A stretch of DNA of 64,000 nt, taken from positions 32,857,001 to 32,921,000 of the forward strand of contig OX327683.1 of NCBI GenBank assembly GCA_946807835.1. The letters are read 5' to 3'. A program made the translations under genes and the position numbers. Of this stretch, positions 12,912 to 24,589 are shown in pieces; position 1 is the stretch's first letter; each line of letters begins with the position of its first letter. Under the pieces are notes generated by a model, which saw only the letters and a program-made list of their open reading frames with translations, ran no database searches and was not told the DNA's origin. This stretch comes from Ailanthus altissimus (lineage: Eukaryota; Streptophyta; Magnoliopsida; Sapindales; Simaroubaceae).

Positions 12912-15900
12912 CTAGCACTCAACCCCACATTGCTTGAGAATTGGACCTGTCTGCTTGGGCAGGAAGGGATCAATTCGAACCCAAAGCAGCGAGAAAATTG
13001 ATGCAAGGAGTATTGACCATAGAACAACGATGGTAGGAGTCCTGTTTTGCCTTCCCATCAAACCTTTGAGGAAAGGATAGAGATGAACAATAACCCAGAA
13101 GGCAAAAAATAGCTTTCCAAATAAAGGACCCCATGAGCCATAGCCATTGTTAATTGCATCAGAAACTCCAGCCACGACTCCCACCATGTTCAAGATAATC
13201 AAAGTTGTTGGGGGGATAAGAAGGGTAGTCCACTTGAACATGTAGAGTTCACCAAACTCCTCATCGTCTGCTGATTTTGATGTTACAGTGAAGTTGGTGT
13301 CAACTCCTGCCAGGACTTTGAGTAGGCCTTGGAAGAGGGCAAAAAGATGTGCGGAGACACCACTAATGACCCAGAATTGCTCATTTCTCCACCAATCCTC
13401 AATGCTAACACCACTCCATCGAAGCTCAAGCACACCTGTTACTATGATGGAGATAAAAAGTGCCAAGAACCATACACTAGCAAGGTTGTTGAGCTGCAGA
13501 AACCAAAATTTTGGTAAGAAAATGTCTTAGCAAACAGAGAAATGTATGAAGAAAGGATATAAAATTCATTTACTTACCGTGGGGATGATGAATTTTCCAG
13601 TCAAAAGGCAGACAGCAGGAAGGGTGCAGTAGGCAAGTAAAGGTATGGAAGTGAAAGGATAAACGATGGTGTTGGTGTAAGCAAACCTCTCAAGCCATTT
13701 CAGCTTTCCTCCATAGCCATACCATAATGGGCAGTGACGACTAAGACAAATTTCAACAGACCCAAGAGCCCATCTTAGAACTTGGTGCAATCTATCTGAT
13801 AGATTGATAGGAGCTGATCCCTTGAATGCTGGTCTATTTGGCACGCAGTATACTGACCTCCATCCTCTACAATGCATCTTAAATCCAGTCAAAATATCTT
13901 CTGTAACAGAACCATAAATCCATCCAATCTGCAAACAGACCAAATTCATTACGTAAAGCCATGAAAGCTTATTGCACAACTTCAACAAAATAGAGAAAGA
14001 TAGGAAAAAGAGCTGGTCAAAGTCTTACCTCTTTGCCCCATTCAGTTTTGTCTTCATAGCCACAACTTATGACATGAATGGCTTCCTTAATAAGTGATGT
14101 GCTATTAGTCCCTTCAGGGAGGCCGCCATCTTCCTTGAGAGTTGAAGCAATGAAAACCGGGGATTGTCCAAACCGTTTCTCAAAATTTTTCTGTGACATA
14201 AGAGATGCTTTCTCTAACTCGTCATATCCTTCAAGCCCTTCTTCAATCTCTTCGAGATCGGAGACATGTCCATACCCCTTCCTTGTGTAGCTCTTCCCCA
14301 TTATTTTCTTCTTCTTGGTGTATAGCCCGCCAAAGAAGCCACGCTTTTCGCCTTTCTTCTTTGTTTTCGACTTCCTAGAACCACCACAGCAACAGCAGCA
14401 CCATGACGGCCAGCAGTCACATGTCATCTTGGGTCTCTTCTCGGAAACTGGTGGATCATAGCCATATAGTGCCTGTCTGTTAAAGACACATCCCGTGCCA
14501 ACATACATTGGCCCCTGGATCCCATCTAGGCCTAACATGTTAATCTATAACCAAAAAGATATGGAAATCATTAGTCAACCCATTGAGAAATTAGACTTTG
14601 CGGAAAAATGCAATATTAACTGTTTGAAACTAAAGAATGTCCATCAGATTAGCATGACTTACATCGAAGAACACAATGTTGCGATTAGCATATCTATCGC
14701 TACGATCAATACCATCGAATCTCTGAGGAAATTGGACATAGCAGAGCTTTTTCCCAAGCTGGGGGTCCATTAGAAAGCACATTGCTTCCCTGACAGCCTT
14801 GCTGTTGTTGATGTAGTGATCACAATCAAGATTTAACATGAAGGGTGCATTGGTGAGAACAGCAGAGACTCGAACCTAGTGATCACATACAAGAAAGCAA
14901 AGCAATAAAAACTATTAGTTGCTTTGGAATCAAGAATTGAAAATATAATTAAAGAGCTGCTTACCAGAGCATTCATGGCACCAGCTTTCTTGTGGTGATT
15001 ATAGCCAGGCCTTTTTTCACGAGAAACATACACGAGACGAGGCAGCTCCTTTCCGTCTATGTCAAGTGCACCTTCACTTCCCAAATATACCTGCACAGAG
15101 CAAGTACATTCAGCTGAAATCTGTTATCAGCCTGTTCGATAACAAATTTGACAATTTGATAAGGGATATAATCTTTTGAAACCTGAATCATGCCAGGATG
15201 ATCGCGAGTGTTGTTTCCAGGCCACGGAGTACCATCCTGCATCACCCATCCTTCTTCTGGTTTCTTCTGAGCCTTTGCCACCAATGCATTAACCCTCACT
15301 TTGAATTCTTCATACTCTCTCTATAAAAACAACACAAATACATAAGCCCGTAAATCCCATTTAAAATGTGATAATGAGAATGAAAATATGTCATCACTAG
15401 CTTACTTTCATGGCCCTGCGGTCCTTCACAAAAGTCGGCTCAACCTTATCTTTCAAGTAATCAATCTTCTGACTGAAGTAGAATTCAGGAGTCCTTGGCT
15501 CAATATTATACTTCTTACAGAACGGCACCCATCTCCTCGCAAACTCAGCAGTTTCTGACAATGTATCAAAAAGCAACATCGAAGCACCATCATCCGATAC
15601 ATAACAGCTCACTTTGTCCACCGGATAATCCACAGACAATATTGACAGAACAGTGTTTGCCGTGATGATCGGCGGTTCCTTCAAGGGGTCAACAGTACTC
15701 ACAAAAACATCAACTGGGGCAAGACGGTTAGGCTCTCCCTCGCGCTCAAACCTCGCGGTCAGCCGATCCAGGTAAGTTTCTCGGGTGATGGGGTACCATT
15801 TGGGGAATTGGTCGAGTATCCAAGAGAAGGCAAACCATGTTTCGCAAATTACAGAGATGAGCCATAATGGAAAAGCATCGTATGCTGGAGTTAAGATACG

Positions 15901-17350
15901 GAAACGGAGGAAGAAGGCAAGAATGAACAACCGAAGGATAATGACAATGCGATATGGGCTGATTTTGCTCGAGGGAATGGGGATTTTTCGCCACAGGGGT
16001 TGTCGAGCTTCAGCCATGCTGTAATAGAGAAAAGGAGTTAGCATTCATTATGTCAAGATGCAGTTTACATTTTAATGTTTAAAGGCACAAGAAATATATA
16101 CAGATGAGGAGAACTCTTACATGAAGTCATCTTCATCCCCTTGGTCATTGCCAGCTCCATCATCTTTGGTCACTAAACCTCTCTTTTCTTGTCTGATTTT
16201 CCACTTCTCTATCCTTTCTTGCCATTCTGCGCTGCTGTAAGCCTCTTTATCACCTTCAAAATCTTTACCGGCAACTGTATCGATATCCCAACTCAACATA
16301 TCAAACTATAAGCAAATATATGCCTCCGAAAGAAGGAAATATAGAAGAAAAAGAACCACAAATTGTGGGATATTTAGAGGGAAAAACACTTGGCATGCAT
16401 ACCGCTTCCAGCAAAGGAACCTGGGCCTTTGGGATGCCATTGCTGTTGGTCATAGTCTCCACTTTCCTGCAAAATTCACCTTCGCTCAATCTTCTGTTTT
16501 TACTACTCTAATTTATAGCATTGATGGAGCTATAAGTTCTCAACTTGAACTATTTCATGAGTTTCTTCTATAATCGTTTAGTCAATTTAGAGTTGTCTTT
16601 TCTTTTTTTCTTTTTTTCGGTGGAAATTAAATATGATAGGCATAATTGGCCTAATTTAAGATTAAAGCGCCAAATGAACCATTCAAAGTTTGTCTACATA
16701 TTATAAATTACCGAGCGAGTAGTGACATGATGCTGATCTTGGACTTGGTTATCATAATGATTCTTAATCTGGAATTCATCTTCAAAATCATCATCGTAGT
16801 TATCCTCTTCATCTCCAGCAACTCTTGGACAACCTGCATGCAATTAAAAAAACAAAACCTTTTATAAGTACGAGTTTCAGATTCTTGAAAGTTGAAATAT
16901 ATATATATATATATATATAAAGTTGATAAATCATAACAAATTAACATGAAATGAGATCGGGTACACGTGCCTTTGTGACGCTTATAGCGAGAGTTGCACC
17001 CAGGGCAACACTGGCTCCCTTCACTTCTTTCATACTCATAACAAGGCCTGCAAACCGGAAACCCACATTCGTGGCACGCCACAAACATCTCTCCATTTTC
17101 TTTAACTCCAATCTCATCGCCACAAACTCGACATTCTTTTGGCAGAGACTGGCGAGTTGGAGGCCGCTGTTGCCATGCATATCAGATGATCATATTAGTA
17201 CTCATAAGAAACAACAAACCCCGATGTTAAAAAGAAATACAAATAACATGTATTTGAAGTTATATGTACCTCATCAGAGCCATGCAAAACATGGAGCTCG
17301 CTTCGGGTATGAGAACCTGCGACGAGGCCAGCCATGGGGTTGGACGCCAT
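12912..17350 (-). CDS. CESA4: Cellulose synthase catalytic subunit, secondary-wall CesA4/IRX5 type
   Basis: Plasma-membrane glycosyltransferase that polymerises UDP-glucose into cellulose; CesA4 works with CesA7 and CesA8 in xylem secondary walls. Twelve exons: 17350-17270, 17166-16971, 16833-16712, 16466-16403, 16274-16121, 16018-15406, 15320-15183, 15090-14965, 14875-14663, 14544-14029, 13928-13578, 13493-12912, joining in frame to 1051 aa. Visible parts: N-terminal double zinc finger (residues about 39-84), acidic variable region, two TM helices, catalytic DDG (about 350), DCD (about 514), TED (about 752) and QVLRW (about 793), a Cys-rich class-specific region (SWCCCCCGG), six more TM helices, C-terminus QCGVEC. 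Overall residue pattern matches Arabidopsis CESA4 from memory. Intron 2 appears to use a GC donor. An (AT)n microsatellite lies in that intron. Confidence 0.93.
16897..16919. repeat. (AT)n microsatellite in CesA4 intron 2
   Basis: About eleven AT units in uninterrupted array. Confidence 0.95.
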
Positions 17351-17499
17351 GGCAGAAACAACAAGAGAACAGAGTGAAAGACAGAAGGAGGTAATTGTGA
17401 GAGAACAGAAAGGAAGAAGGGTGTAATTATAAGCAAAATATTATGAAATGGGTAAGGAGAACGTGTGTAAGAATATTAGGAGTGTGTGAGTGAGTGCCT

Positions 17500-17756
17500 A
17501 CCAAACTGTGAGTTGAGAAGTCGTAGGTTTGAGTTTAAGAGACGTCAGAGGAGATAGCATTCCAAACGATTTGGTAGGAGAAGGATCCATCAATATAGAG
17601 AGGGAGTTTCCTTCAATTCTCAAAATGTCATATGCTAATGCTGATTGCTGGCATTCCAAAAATAAAAGGTAACTTAGAATCAAAGGCAGGCGGGCGGGCG
17701 GGCGGGCGTTTAGTCCCAACACTGGTTGCTGTTAACCCCTCAGACAAATACCAAAT
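17500..17756. promoter_or_regulatory. Three SMRE-type MYB46 sites upstream of CesA4
   Basis: The secondary-wall MYB-responsive element ACC[A/T]A[A/C][T/C] occurs at 17500-17506 (ACCAAAC, plus), 17569-17575 (minus) and 17750-17756 (ACCAAAT, plus), 150-410 bp before the CesA4 ATG. MYB46/MYB83 are known direct activators of secondary-wall CesA genes in Arabidopsis. Binding here is inferred from the motif only. Confidence 0.45.
17689..17708. repeat. (GGCG)n microsatellite
   Basis: Five GGCG units, an isolated GC-rich patch in the CesA4 upstream region. Confidence 0.95.
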
Positions 17757-17796
17757 AAACAAATCTTTTGTATATTTTATTATTTCCCTTTGCTCA

Positions 17797-17878
17797 CATC
17801 TGCTACGTACCTTGCTCGCATCTGCTACGTACCTTGCTCGCATCTGCTACGTACCTTGCTCGCATCTGCTACGTACCC
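17797..17878. repeat. 22-bp tandem repeat upstream of CesA4
   Basis: About 3.7 copies of a 22-bp unit starting CATCTGCTACGTACCTTGCT, almost identical to one another. Each unit carries the palindrome TACGTA. It lies 447-528 bp before the CesA4 ATG. Confidence 0.95.
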
Positions 17879-17899
17879 CTCCACACCATCTACACTTCC

Positions 17900-18800
17900 T
17901 TTTAAAATAAAAACAGAAAAACCAAAATATGAAGGGAAAAAAAAAATGTAAATCCTCCCTAATTTAACCCTCAGATCATCATATCAACATTAAAGAGAGG
18001 AATGTTTATTAATTCAAAATTTGATAGACAAAAGTCTTAACATTTTTTTGTTTGAAGGTAACAAAAACTAATATTTTAGCGTGTAGTATGCGGTAAAATC
18101 TGTACTTTGACATTTACAAGTGTGAAATCTGAAGTGCAATTGAATTAGCTAGTTTCACATTTTTCATATAAATTATGTTGTATGAAATTTAGTTTTGCAC
18201 ACTATTAGTTCAATAGAAGAGCAGACAGAGACTTGTCTTGTAAAGGCTGCAACGTTTTTCAAAAGATCAAATATCTCGAGTCCACTTTTGCCACACTTAC
18301 AACCGCACGAAGGATGCTGACTTTGGCATATCGGATGAGAAGAATTTCACATCTCAACCAATAATAAAAATGAGTGTAAAATGACAAAATAACTAAGGAT
18401 AGAGGAAACTTAACATCATCTAACTACTCGCCACCAACAACGTAACTTGATCCAAATTCTTATTGTTTCTTTTTCTTAACATTACACACTAGTTGAATGT
18501 ATATTTTTATTCGTTTCTATACCTTATTCATTTGTTTTTTCAGAGAGATGGGTATTATAATACTATTACAATACTCGCTTGAAAAATTGGGTAAAAAGTC
18601 CTATTCCTTACTCGCCTTAAAAATTGGGGACCTTATAAGTGAATGTCGTATTTATTTGTGTATGCTCAATTTAATAGCCCTTCATTGTTACTCGAGGTTT
18701 TCATCCTCACTCAAAACTGGTACAATCAGGAGGTTGAAGACTATTATAATCATATTCAACTTTTTTTTTTATTAACTAAATAGAAGAGTGCATAAGCAAT
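17900..18800. other. Intergenic between CesA4 and PHR1-like gene
   Basis: CesA4 upstream and PHR1-like 3' flank. No coding signal; the open frame at 18497-18775 has no recognisable features. Confidence 0.5.
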
Positions 18801-18937
18801 TGCCCACATGGACACAGAAGAAAAAAGGAGAGGACTTCAAAAAGTTCTATGCATCAGATAAGTTAACTATAACTCCATCTTACTATAAAAATCTTCCTTC
18901 AAATGAGCACTGCCTTGTCATTTGATGCCAGTATGAC

Positions 18938-21900
18938 CTATTCCTCTGTTCTTGGACGCTTTGAAGGTTGTGAACTTGACTCAGTAACATTTAGCTCAGC
19001 ATTCTCAAGGGCTTCTGTTTCTGGTGCCTTTTGCTTCCGGCCCAGCTCCTGTGAACTTTCCTCCAATGTAGAGTTAGCATTAACTGTTTCAGTTCCTTTC
19101 TTGCCATGGTCCACCTGGGAGCCTTCTAGTTTACTTTTTTCCAGAGAATCTTGGATTACCTCTGAAGACGGAGTAGAGAGATTCTCCTGAGATGATGCCT
19201 TCAGCTTGTCTATGCCCGACTTTTGCTTCTCAAACATCATTTGCAGGTACTTACCTTGCTCTTCTATTCGCAACTGTAAATTTCTTTGAATCTGTGGAGA
19301 AGAGAAATATATTAATATTGCACCACACCGTATAAAACCTAAATATGCATCAGCATCATAAACCAAAGAATCCAGGCAGAACTGTGAAATGGCCATATCC
19401 TATAATATGCCAGCAAAAGATTGTGAATGAAAATCAATTTACTTCTAATTTCTCGTCTTTTTTTTTGGTTTGAGTTCCATTAAGAGCCAATTGAGATATT
19501 CAATATAAATGGACATGCAAAGATGCAAGCTTATGCTCAGCTATTATATACGTTTTGGTGAGACATGAAGAAGCATCAAGTACAGCCAAAATTGAGTGAT
19601 CACGAGGATTTTGGTACCATCTCTGCATACCCTTATGCTGTGTATGCTTTATGCATCTGATTTCTGGGGCAGCAACTACAGATTAAGGCTAATAAGACAA
19701 ACCCTTAAAACCCAATAAATTATAACCCCAACCATATATCAAACTAAAGTTAGGTCCCTTTCTGAGGAACAGAATTATACCTCAAGCTGTTCATGCAGCT
19801 GCTTTTGAACTTCCATCTGTAATCGCAGAGCTTCAGTGATCTCAAGACCCCTGTTATCCAAGCCAAAATATATCAAGAAGACATATAGCATTATTTCAAA
19901 TGATTATAAGGAAGCAACATGATACAGAAAACTTGTAGAGAAGCTTCAGAACTAAATCCTTTCTTTCTTCAGCTCACGATTTTCACTTTTTTTAAGGTAC
20001 ATGTTTAAAATAGGATACCTTAATTGTCCTTTCAAGCTCTATACTTGACTAATGGTGGAAGTTAGATTGACCTGCCTAATCTCTTCCAACAGTAATTTGG
20101 CAAAAGATCCTTCACAAATGGCTACTAACATAAGCACATGCACACAAAGGAACAAAAGAGCAAAATTATTTCCTTCTTCAGCTCACTATTTTTGCCTTTT
20201 CTTTTAGGTAGATGTTTATAATAGGATATGTCCTTTCAAGCTATATATTTGACCACAGTGGTGGATGTCAGATTGACCTGCCAAATCTCTTCCAAGGGTT
20301 ATTTGGCAAAAGGTACTTCGTAATTGGCTACTAACATGCACACATGTACACCGAATGAAAAATTCGTTATCATGCATGTGTCTTCTTTATACTGCCTTCA
20401 TAATCACATACATCTCAGAGAGGAAGCAAAAGCTGGTTGGTGTAAACCACATCTGTAACTTACTGACCAAAAAAAAATAGAATAACAGCATGGCAAACTG
20501 ATGGAGAAACTCAAACCAAGTATCAGTTTAAATCCTATCAAAAGAAGAAAAATCTAATTTAACTGCCTATCAGTGCAGGCATCTGGAAAAATCTAGTGGT
20601 TGATCCCATTAACCCCCCTTCTCATGGTTTTAGCTCCACATCTATCTCTGGAAGCTTATCAAACAGTAAACAAAATATGAAACCATATAGTTTAATTTCA
20701 CAAATTTGACTAATCTCTGAAATAACCCTTTAGCTCAAAAAAACAGAAGACGACAGTCATCATCCAGTTACTTAAGAGCTGTCAGAACGAACTCCCCAAA
20801 CAAGTATCAGATGACATAATTAAATTGATGCCAACAAAAATCAAAATTATGACAGATATAATTAAAAATCTTTCAACTATTAGTAATTGACTTACGTTTT
20901 CAAATCAAGAGAGGATATTTCTTCAAGAGGAGTCAACCTTTTCTCTGAGGATCCTGCAACAACAGAAATGAACACATTATTTCAACTAATTTTATAAATA
21001 TACTTTCCTTGTGTATATGATGAACTACATATAGTAAAACAAGTTTACAAACAAGAAGAGTAGAATTCAGTTATAAAACATCTCTTGTCCAAGAACAAAA
21101 ATATCCATGTTTGAAGACCTAAATTTTCCAGCAGACACAGGATCCAAAGGAGAACCCAACCCTTTCCCACCCCAACCATCCCCATAATATATATTTTATA
21201 TATATATTGAACTGCAAAGCAGGATTAAGTAGAAACATAAGCTGGAATGAAACCAACCAAAAAGAAGAAATATGTAACTTGGATGTCTTTGTTACATACC
21301 TTCAGATGAATCTGGCCTATACCTGGCTGTTCTATATTTCTGCAGTTCAAGTAGCAATATCTCCAATTAAAAGAGTAATCTACACCTACATGCATGCAAT
21401 ACAAACACACACAAATGACATGCACATGCTTGCATGCACCAAGTGAACAGATGTTGAAATATGCACACCAATTGATTGAGTGAATGAGAGGGGTGGGGGG
21501 TAGGGATTTTGGGGGAAGGAATAAGTGTTCATACCTGCAAGTGGCTTTTCACATGGTAAATAGTCAAGCCTTCAACTTTCATGAGCTTCAGCACACCCTT
21601 AGGAGTAGCTCCTATAAGTTGAGAGAAGAAAGAAATCAATTAATGTATATGCCTAAGAATAAAAAAAAAAGAATAATCCAGGTGAGAGACACACTTTCAC
21701 TGCCGCCTAGTTGGTTTACAGCCTCAACAAAGGCCTCATGAAGTTCTGGTGTCCAACGCATGCGTGGTTTAGATGGGGCATTATTTCCAGAGGCAGCGGG
21801 GGTAACAATAGTGCGAGATTCTGCAGACGGAGCAGGGAGCTGCTGGTGAACTTGGGACTGATGTGCCGGTATACTTGTAGGCATCTTTAGAACCTGGTAT

Positions 21901-22662
21901 GGCATCTGATGCCAACAATATGAGAAAATGAAACACAAATGAAGTAATAATAGGTATTCACTTTATTCTGCAAAGGAATCTCAATCATCACACTCACGAT
22001 AGGGCTCAAACCTTTGGTTCCATTTCTGTCATATTGGAGTCAACAAGAAGCTCATTCCAATTAGAAGCCAAAGGATCGTCATCAGTAATTAGTTGGTCTG
22101 CCCATTCGTGCCAATCATTTCGTTTACTGAATTCCTCCGATGCCACAACACCACTGCAACTACTGCTTTCTATTTGACTATTTTGGCCAGGGGTGTTCAC
22201 CGCAAAATCAGCATAACCCGGCAGTGACTCTGGACACCAGGAAGAACTGCTCTCTTTGGTGTAATGGCTAGATGTTGAAGATAGAGGCATCCCTGAATGA
22301 GAAGAATGAGGTAGTGACAACACTGCAGGATTGGTTGATGAATGAGAAATGAAAGGAGAGTTCCTAGGTTGTTTTTCATGGGGTGATACAGACGAATAAT
22401 GAAGATCGCTTGAAAATCCAGAGGATGATGAGAATATGTGACCAACTACTCCATTATTTGCTGGTATAAGTGGACCATGGGGCAGAGGCCTTGTCCTGAG
22501 TTCTCGTTCCATAGAAACCTGTTGAGAATGGGGCAACTTGGGATATGTCTCTTCCAGAGGGGTTGGAAGGACTGGTAACGATGAAGACATTGATCCAGAG
22601 ACCCCCATATTGCTAAGCTGCGTTGCACCTGATCTCTGAATGGATAAAGGGCGTGCCTCCAT
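18938..22662 (-). CDS. PHR1: PHR1-like MYB-CC transcription factor
   Basis: Nuclear regulator of the phosphate-starvation response; the family binds P1BS (GNATATNC) sites as dimers and is held off by SPX proteins when phosphate is ample. Coding exons: 22662-22012, 21905-21695, 21611-21535, 21339-21300, 20953-20896, 19850-19781, 19291-18938; in frame, 486 aa. A Ser-rich N-terminal half of about 217 residues is followed by a single MYB/GARP domain ([16 protein letters not shown] through [11 protein letters not shown], about 255-315). Next comes the MYB-CC coiled coil with the LHEQLE motif (about 345-390), then a charged tail ending RPRTEE. The 5' leader is split by introns: 22748-22827 looks like a UTR exon, and a donor at about 24024 ends a first exon. 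Intron 5 (19851-20895) carries a tandem duplication. Confidence 0.92.
19962..20352. repeat. Direct duplication inside a PHR1 intron
   Basis: About 185 bp at 19962-20150 recurs at about 20170-20352 with scattered differences; both contain TCTTCAGCTCAC, a TTGACCTGCC phrase and end near CTACTAACAT. It lies within the intron before the LHEQLE exon. Confidence 0.8.
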
Positions 22663-22747
22663 TGTTGTCCTTAAATCAAATTAAAGAGTTTTGGTTATTC
22701 AGTCAAGTAGTATCTTAGTTTGTTGACTTCACATATCATGGCAATAC

Positions 22748-22827
22748 CTACTAAGTAAAAGCCTCTTGAAACTATCCTTCTCACCGGTTTCCAATATATT
22801 ACCAAGGGAAAGGTCATTAACGGGAAT
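22748..22827 (-). promoter_or_regulatory. Putative 5'UTR exon of PHR1 with overlapping upstream ORF
   Basis: An 80-bp block bounded by an acceptor (ACAG before 22827) and a donor (GTATTG after 22748). It contains an ATG at 22816. Spliced to the exon starting at 22669, this ATG opens a frame of about 97 codons that runs past the main ATG (22662) in another frame and stops at 22446. If the exon is used, this overlapping upstream ORF would dampen PHR1 translation. Confidence 0.45.
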
Positions 22828-24302
22828 CTGTAACATAAAATCAATAAACGCATAACATTAATACGAAACACAAACAAAGGGACTAAAAAGAAAAAGCACC
22901 ATATAAAAACTGTTTCATGGACAGCGCTAACAACTCAGAAAACATCATGTATGCACACATGGAAATTCAAGGTTATTTCAAACAATAATAAAAGCTTTCA
23001 CTGTTTCAAACACAACAAAAAATATATAAAAAAAAAAGGCAGATACTCATAAATAGAAATCAGAATTGGAGATTGTCATACTTTTCATGATCCTTGAAGA
23101 TGTACCAACCGTGAAATAGTGAAAGAAAATAAGTCATCAACTGTCAAAATACTGTACCATTGATGACAAGAAATGGTACTAAATTGAGGCTCCAATGGTT
23201 CCCAAGGTCTATATATACTACCATGATTAAGAAATCCTCCAGATACAAAATAGAGAAGAAACAATAGGAATTAGGATTAAGAGTCCTCAAACAGTAAATT
23301 ATTGCAACAAAAACCAGCAAGACCTTGGAAAAACCTGCAAGTGCTAGTACTGCCACAAAGATTATTCATACACCAACCATTGTCAATGTAGCTGCCAACA
23401 TCCCGGCCAGCTTAATAAGCTAGACTTATCAGCACAGTTTTCTTGAAAGCTCTACTTCTTGGCTCCATTTATTACTATCAATGGGAAATGCAAAAAACGA
23501 AGTGTGTGTGCAGCATTAAATGAGGCCTCCTATCAGTATAATTCCAATTTTTCATTCTTTAATAAGTGCATGGGGTGTTTCTTCATGCTTAGTTGTAAAG
23601 ACATTGCACATCAGAAACATGATTATTTAATGCCATTTCAAGAACACGCTACTGAGATACGAACTGAAGCTGTAAAATTAGGATTTTCATCATCCACAAG
23701 AGACCAAAGCTTCACAATGATCAACATAAATAATGCCAGTGTAAGTCTGATAAGTCATATACAATGTTTACTAAGCATTTTTTTTGGTTTCCCATCAATT
23801 CTACATGCTTCAACAATTAGTCAAATCCTATTATAAAATAGCAAAAGAAAATTCACAAAAAAAGCTAAATCAAGCTCAAAAATTAAATTTTTACCAGCAC
23901 CTATTAATCAGACAGAGAAATTCACAGCGAAAAAACCAGGTATCCCGCAATAACAAATCACATTATACCTCAAAAAAGCGATATTTTTACAAAATAATCA
24001 AATAGGCACATCGAATTCTTACCCAAAACTTCGCAGAAACCTCCCGAAATAAAAAAAAAAAACAATTCGAAAAGAATCGAATCAAAATCGAGCACAAAGA
24101 CGAAGAAGATGCATCCGGAGTGACGGGTGGGTGATAAAAGTTGGGTCACCGGCTGTGCCGAATAAGTGAACGGTAACGAAATACGCTGCGCTTTGGCCTT
24201 TGCTCTCTCTCCCTTTATTTCTATTTCTCTTTTTCTCTATATTTTTCCCTTCCGGACCCCCGAGTTACTGTGCAACAGGGATTTGTCCACGAGCCTTCTG
24301 GA

Positions 24303-24309
24303 GCGCGTG
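24303..24309 (-). promoter_or_regulatory. FHY3/FAR1-type site upstream of PHR1
   Basis: GCGCGTG, the reverse complement of CACGCGC, the FHY3/FAR1 binding consensus. Arabidopsis work reports light-dependent control of PHR1 by FHY3/FAR1. Motif match only. Confidence 0.4.
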
Positions 24310-24345
24310 TGGGCTAAGCTCGGTGGAGCAGTGGACATAATAGTG

Positions 24346-24581
24346 CACGTGATGGGGACCACTAGGGAGAATTGTGATTGGTGGGTGATGTAATACTACT
24401 GGTGTGCACGTGAGATTAGGTTTTTTCTTTTTTTTCTCTTATGATTAAGAGATAAATGTTCTTTCAGTTGCTAAAAGGCCAACGGGCCCAAAGACATTTT
24501 CTTCTTTATTTCTTAATCTTTAATTATTTTTTTTAAATTTCTTTTATGTATAAATAAAAGAGAATTTGAGATGGACACGTG
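24346..24581. promoter_or_regulatory. G-box cluster upstream of PHR1
   Basis: CACGTG occurs at 24346-24351, 24407-24412 and, within the palindrome GACACGTGTC, at 24576-24581. G-boxes bind bZIP and bHLH factors. They sit within about 600 bp of the inferred first leader exon. Confidence 0.45.
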
Positions 24582-24589
24582 TCAAGAAG

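Noticed and set aside
16951..17394. 147-codon plus-strand frame across CesA4 exons 1-2
   Set aside because: Antisense of the zinc-finger exon and its intron; low complexity of function, no start context.
17797..17878. CRISPR-like spaced repeat
   Set aside because: Units are contiguous tandem copies without spacers in a plant nuclear context.
23459..23836. 125-codon plus-strand frame upstream of PHR1
   Set aside because: Lies in the PHR1 leader intron, no domain, composition like the surrounding non-coding DNA.
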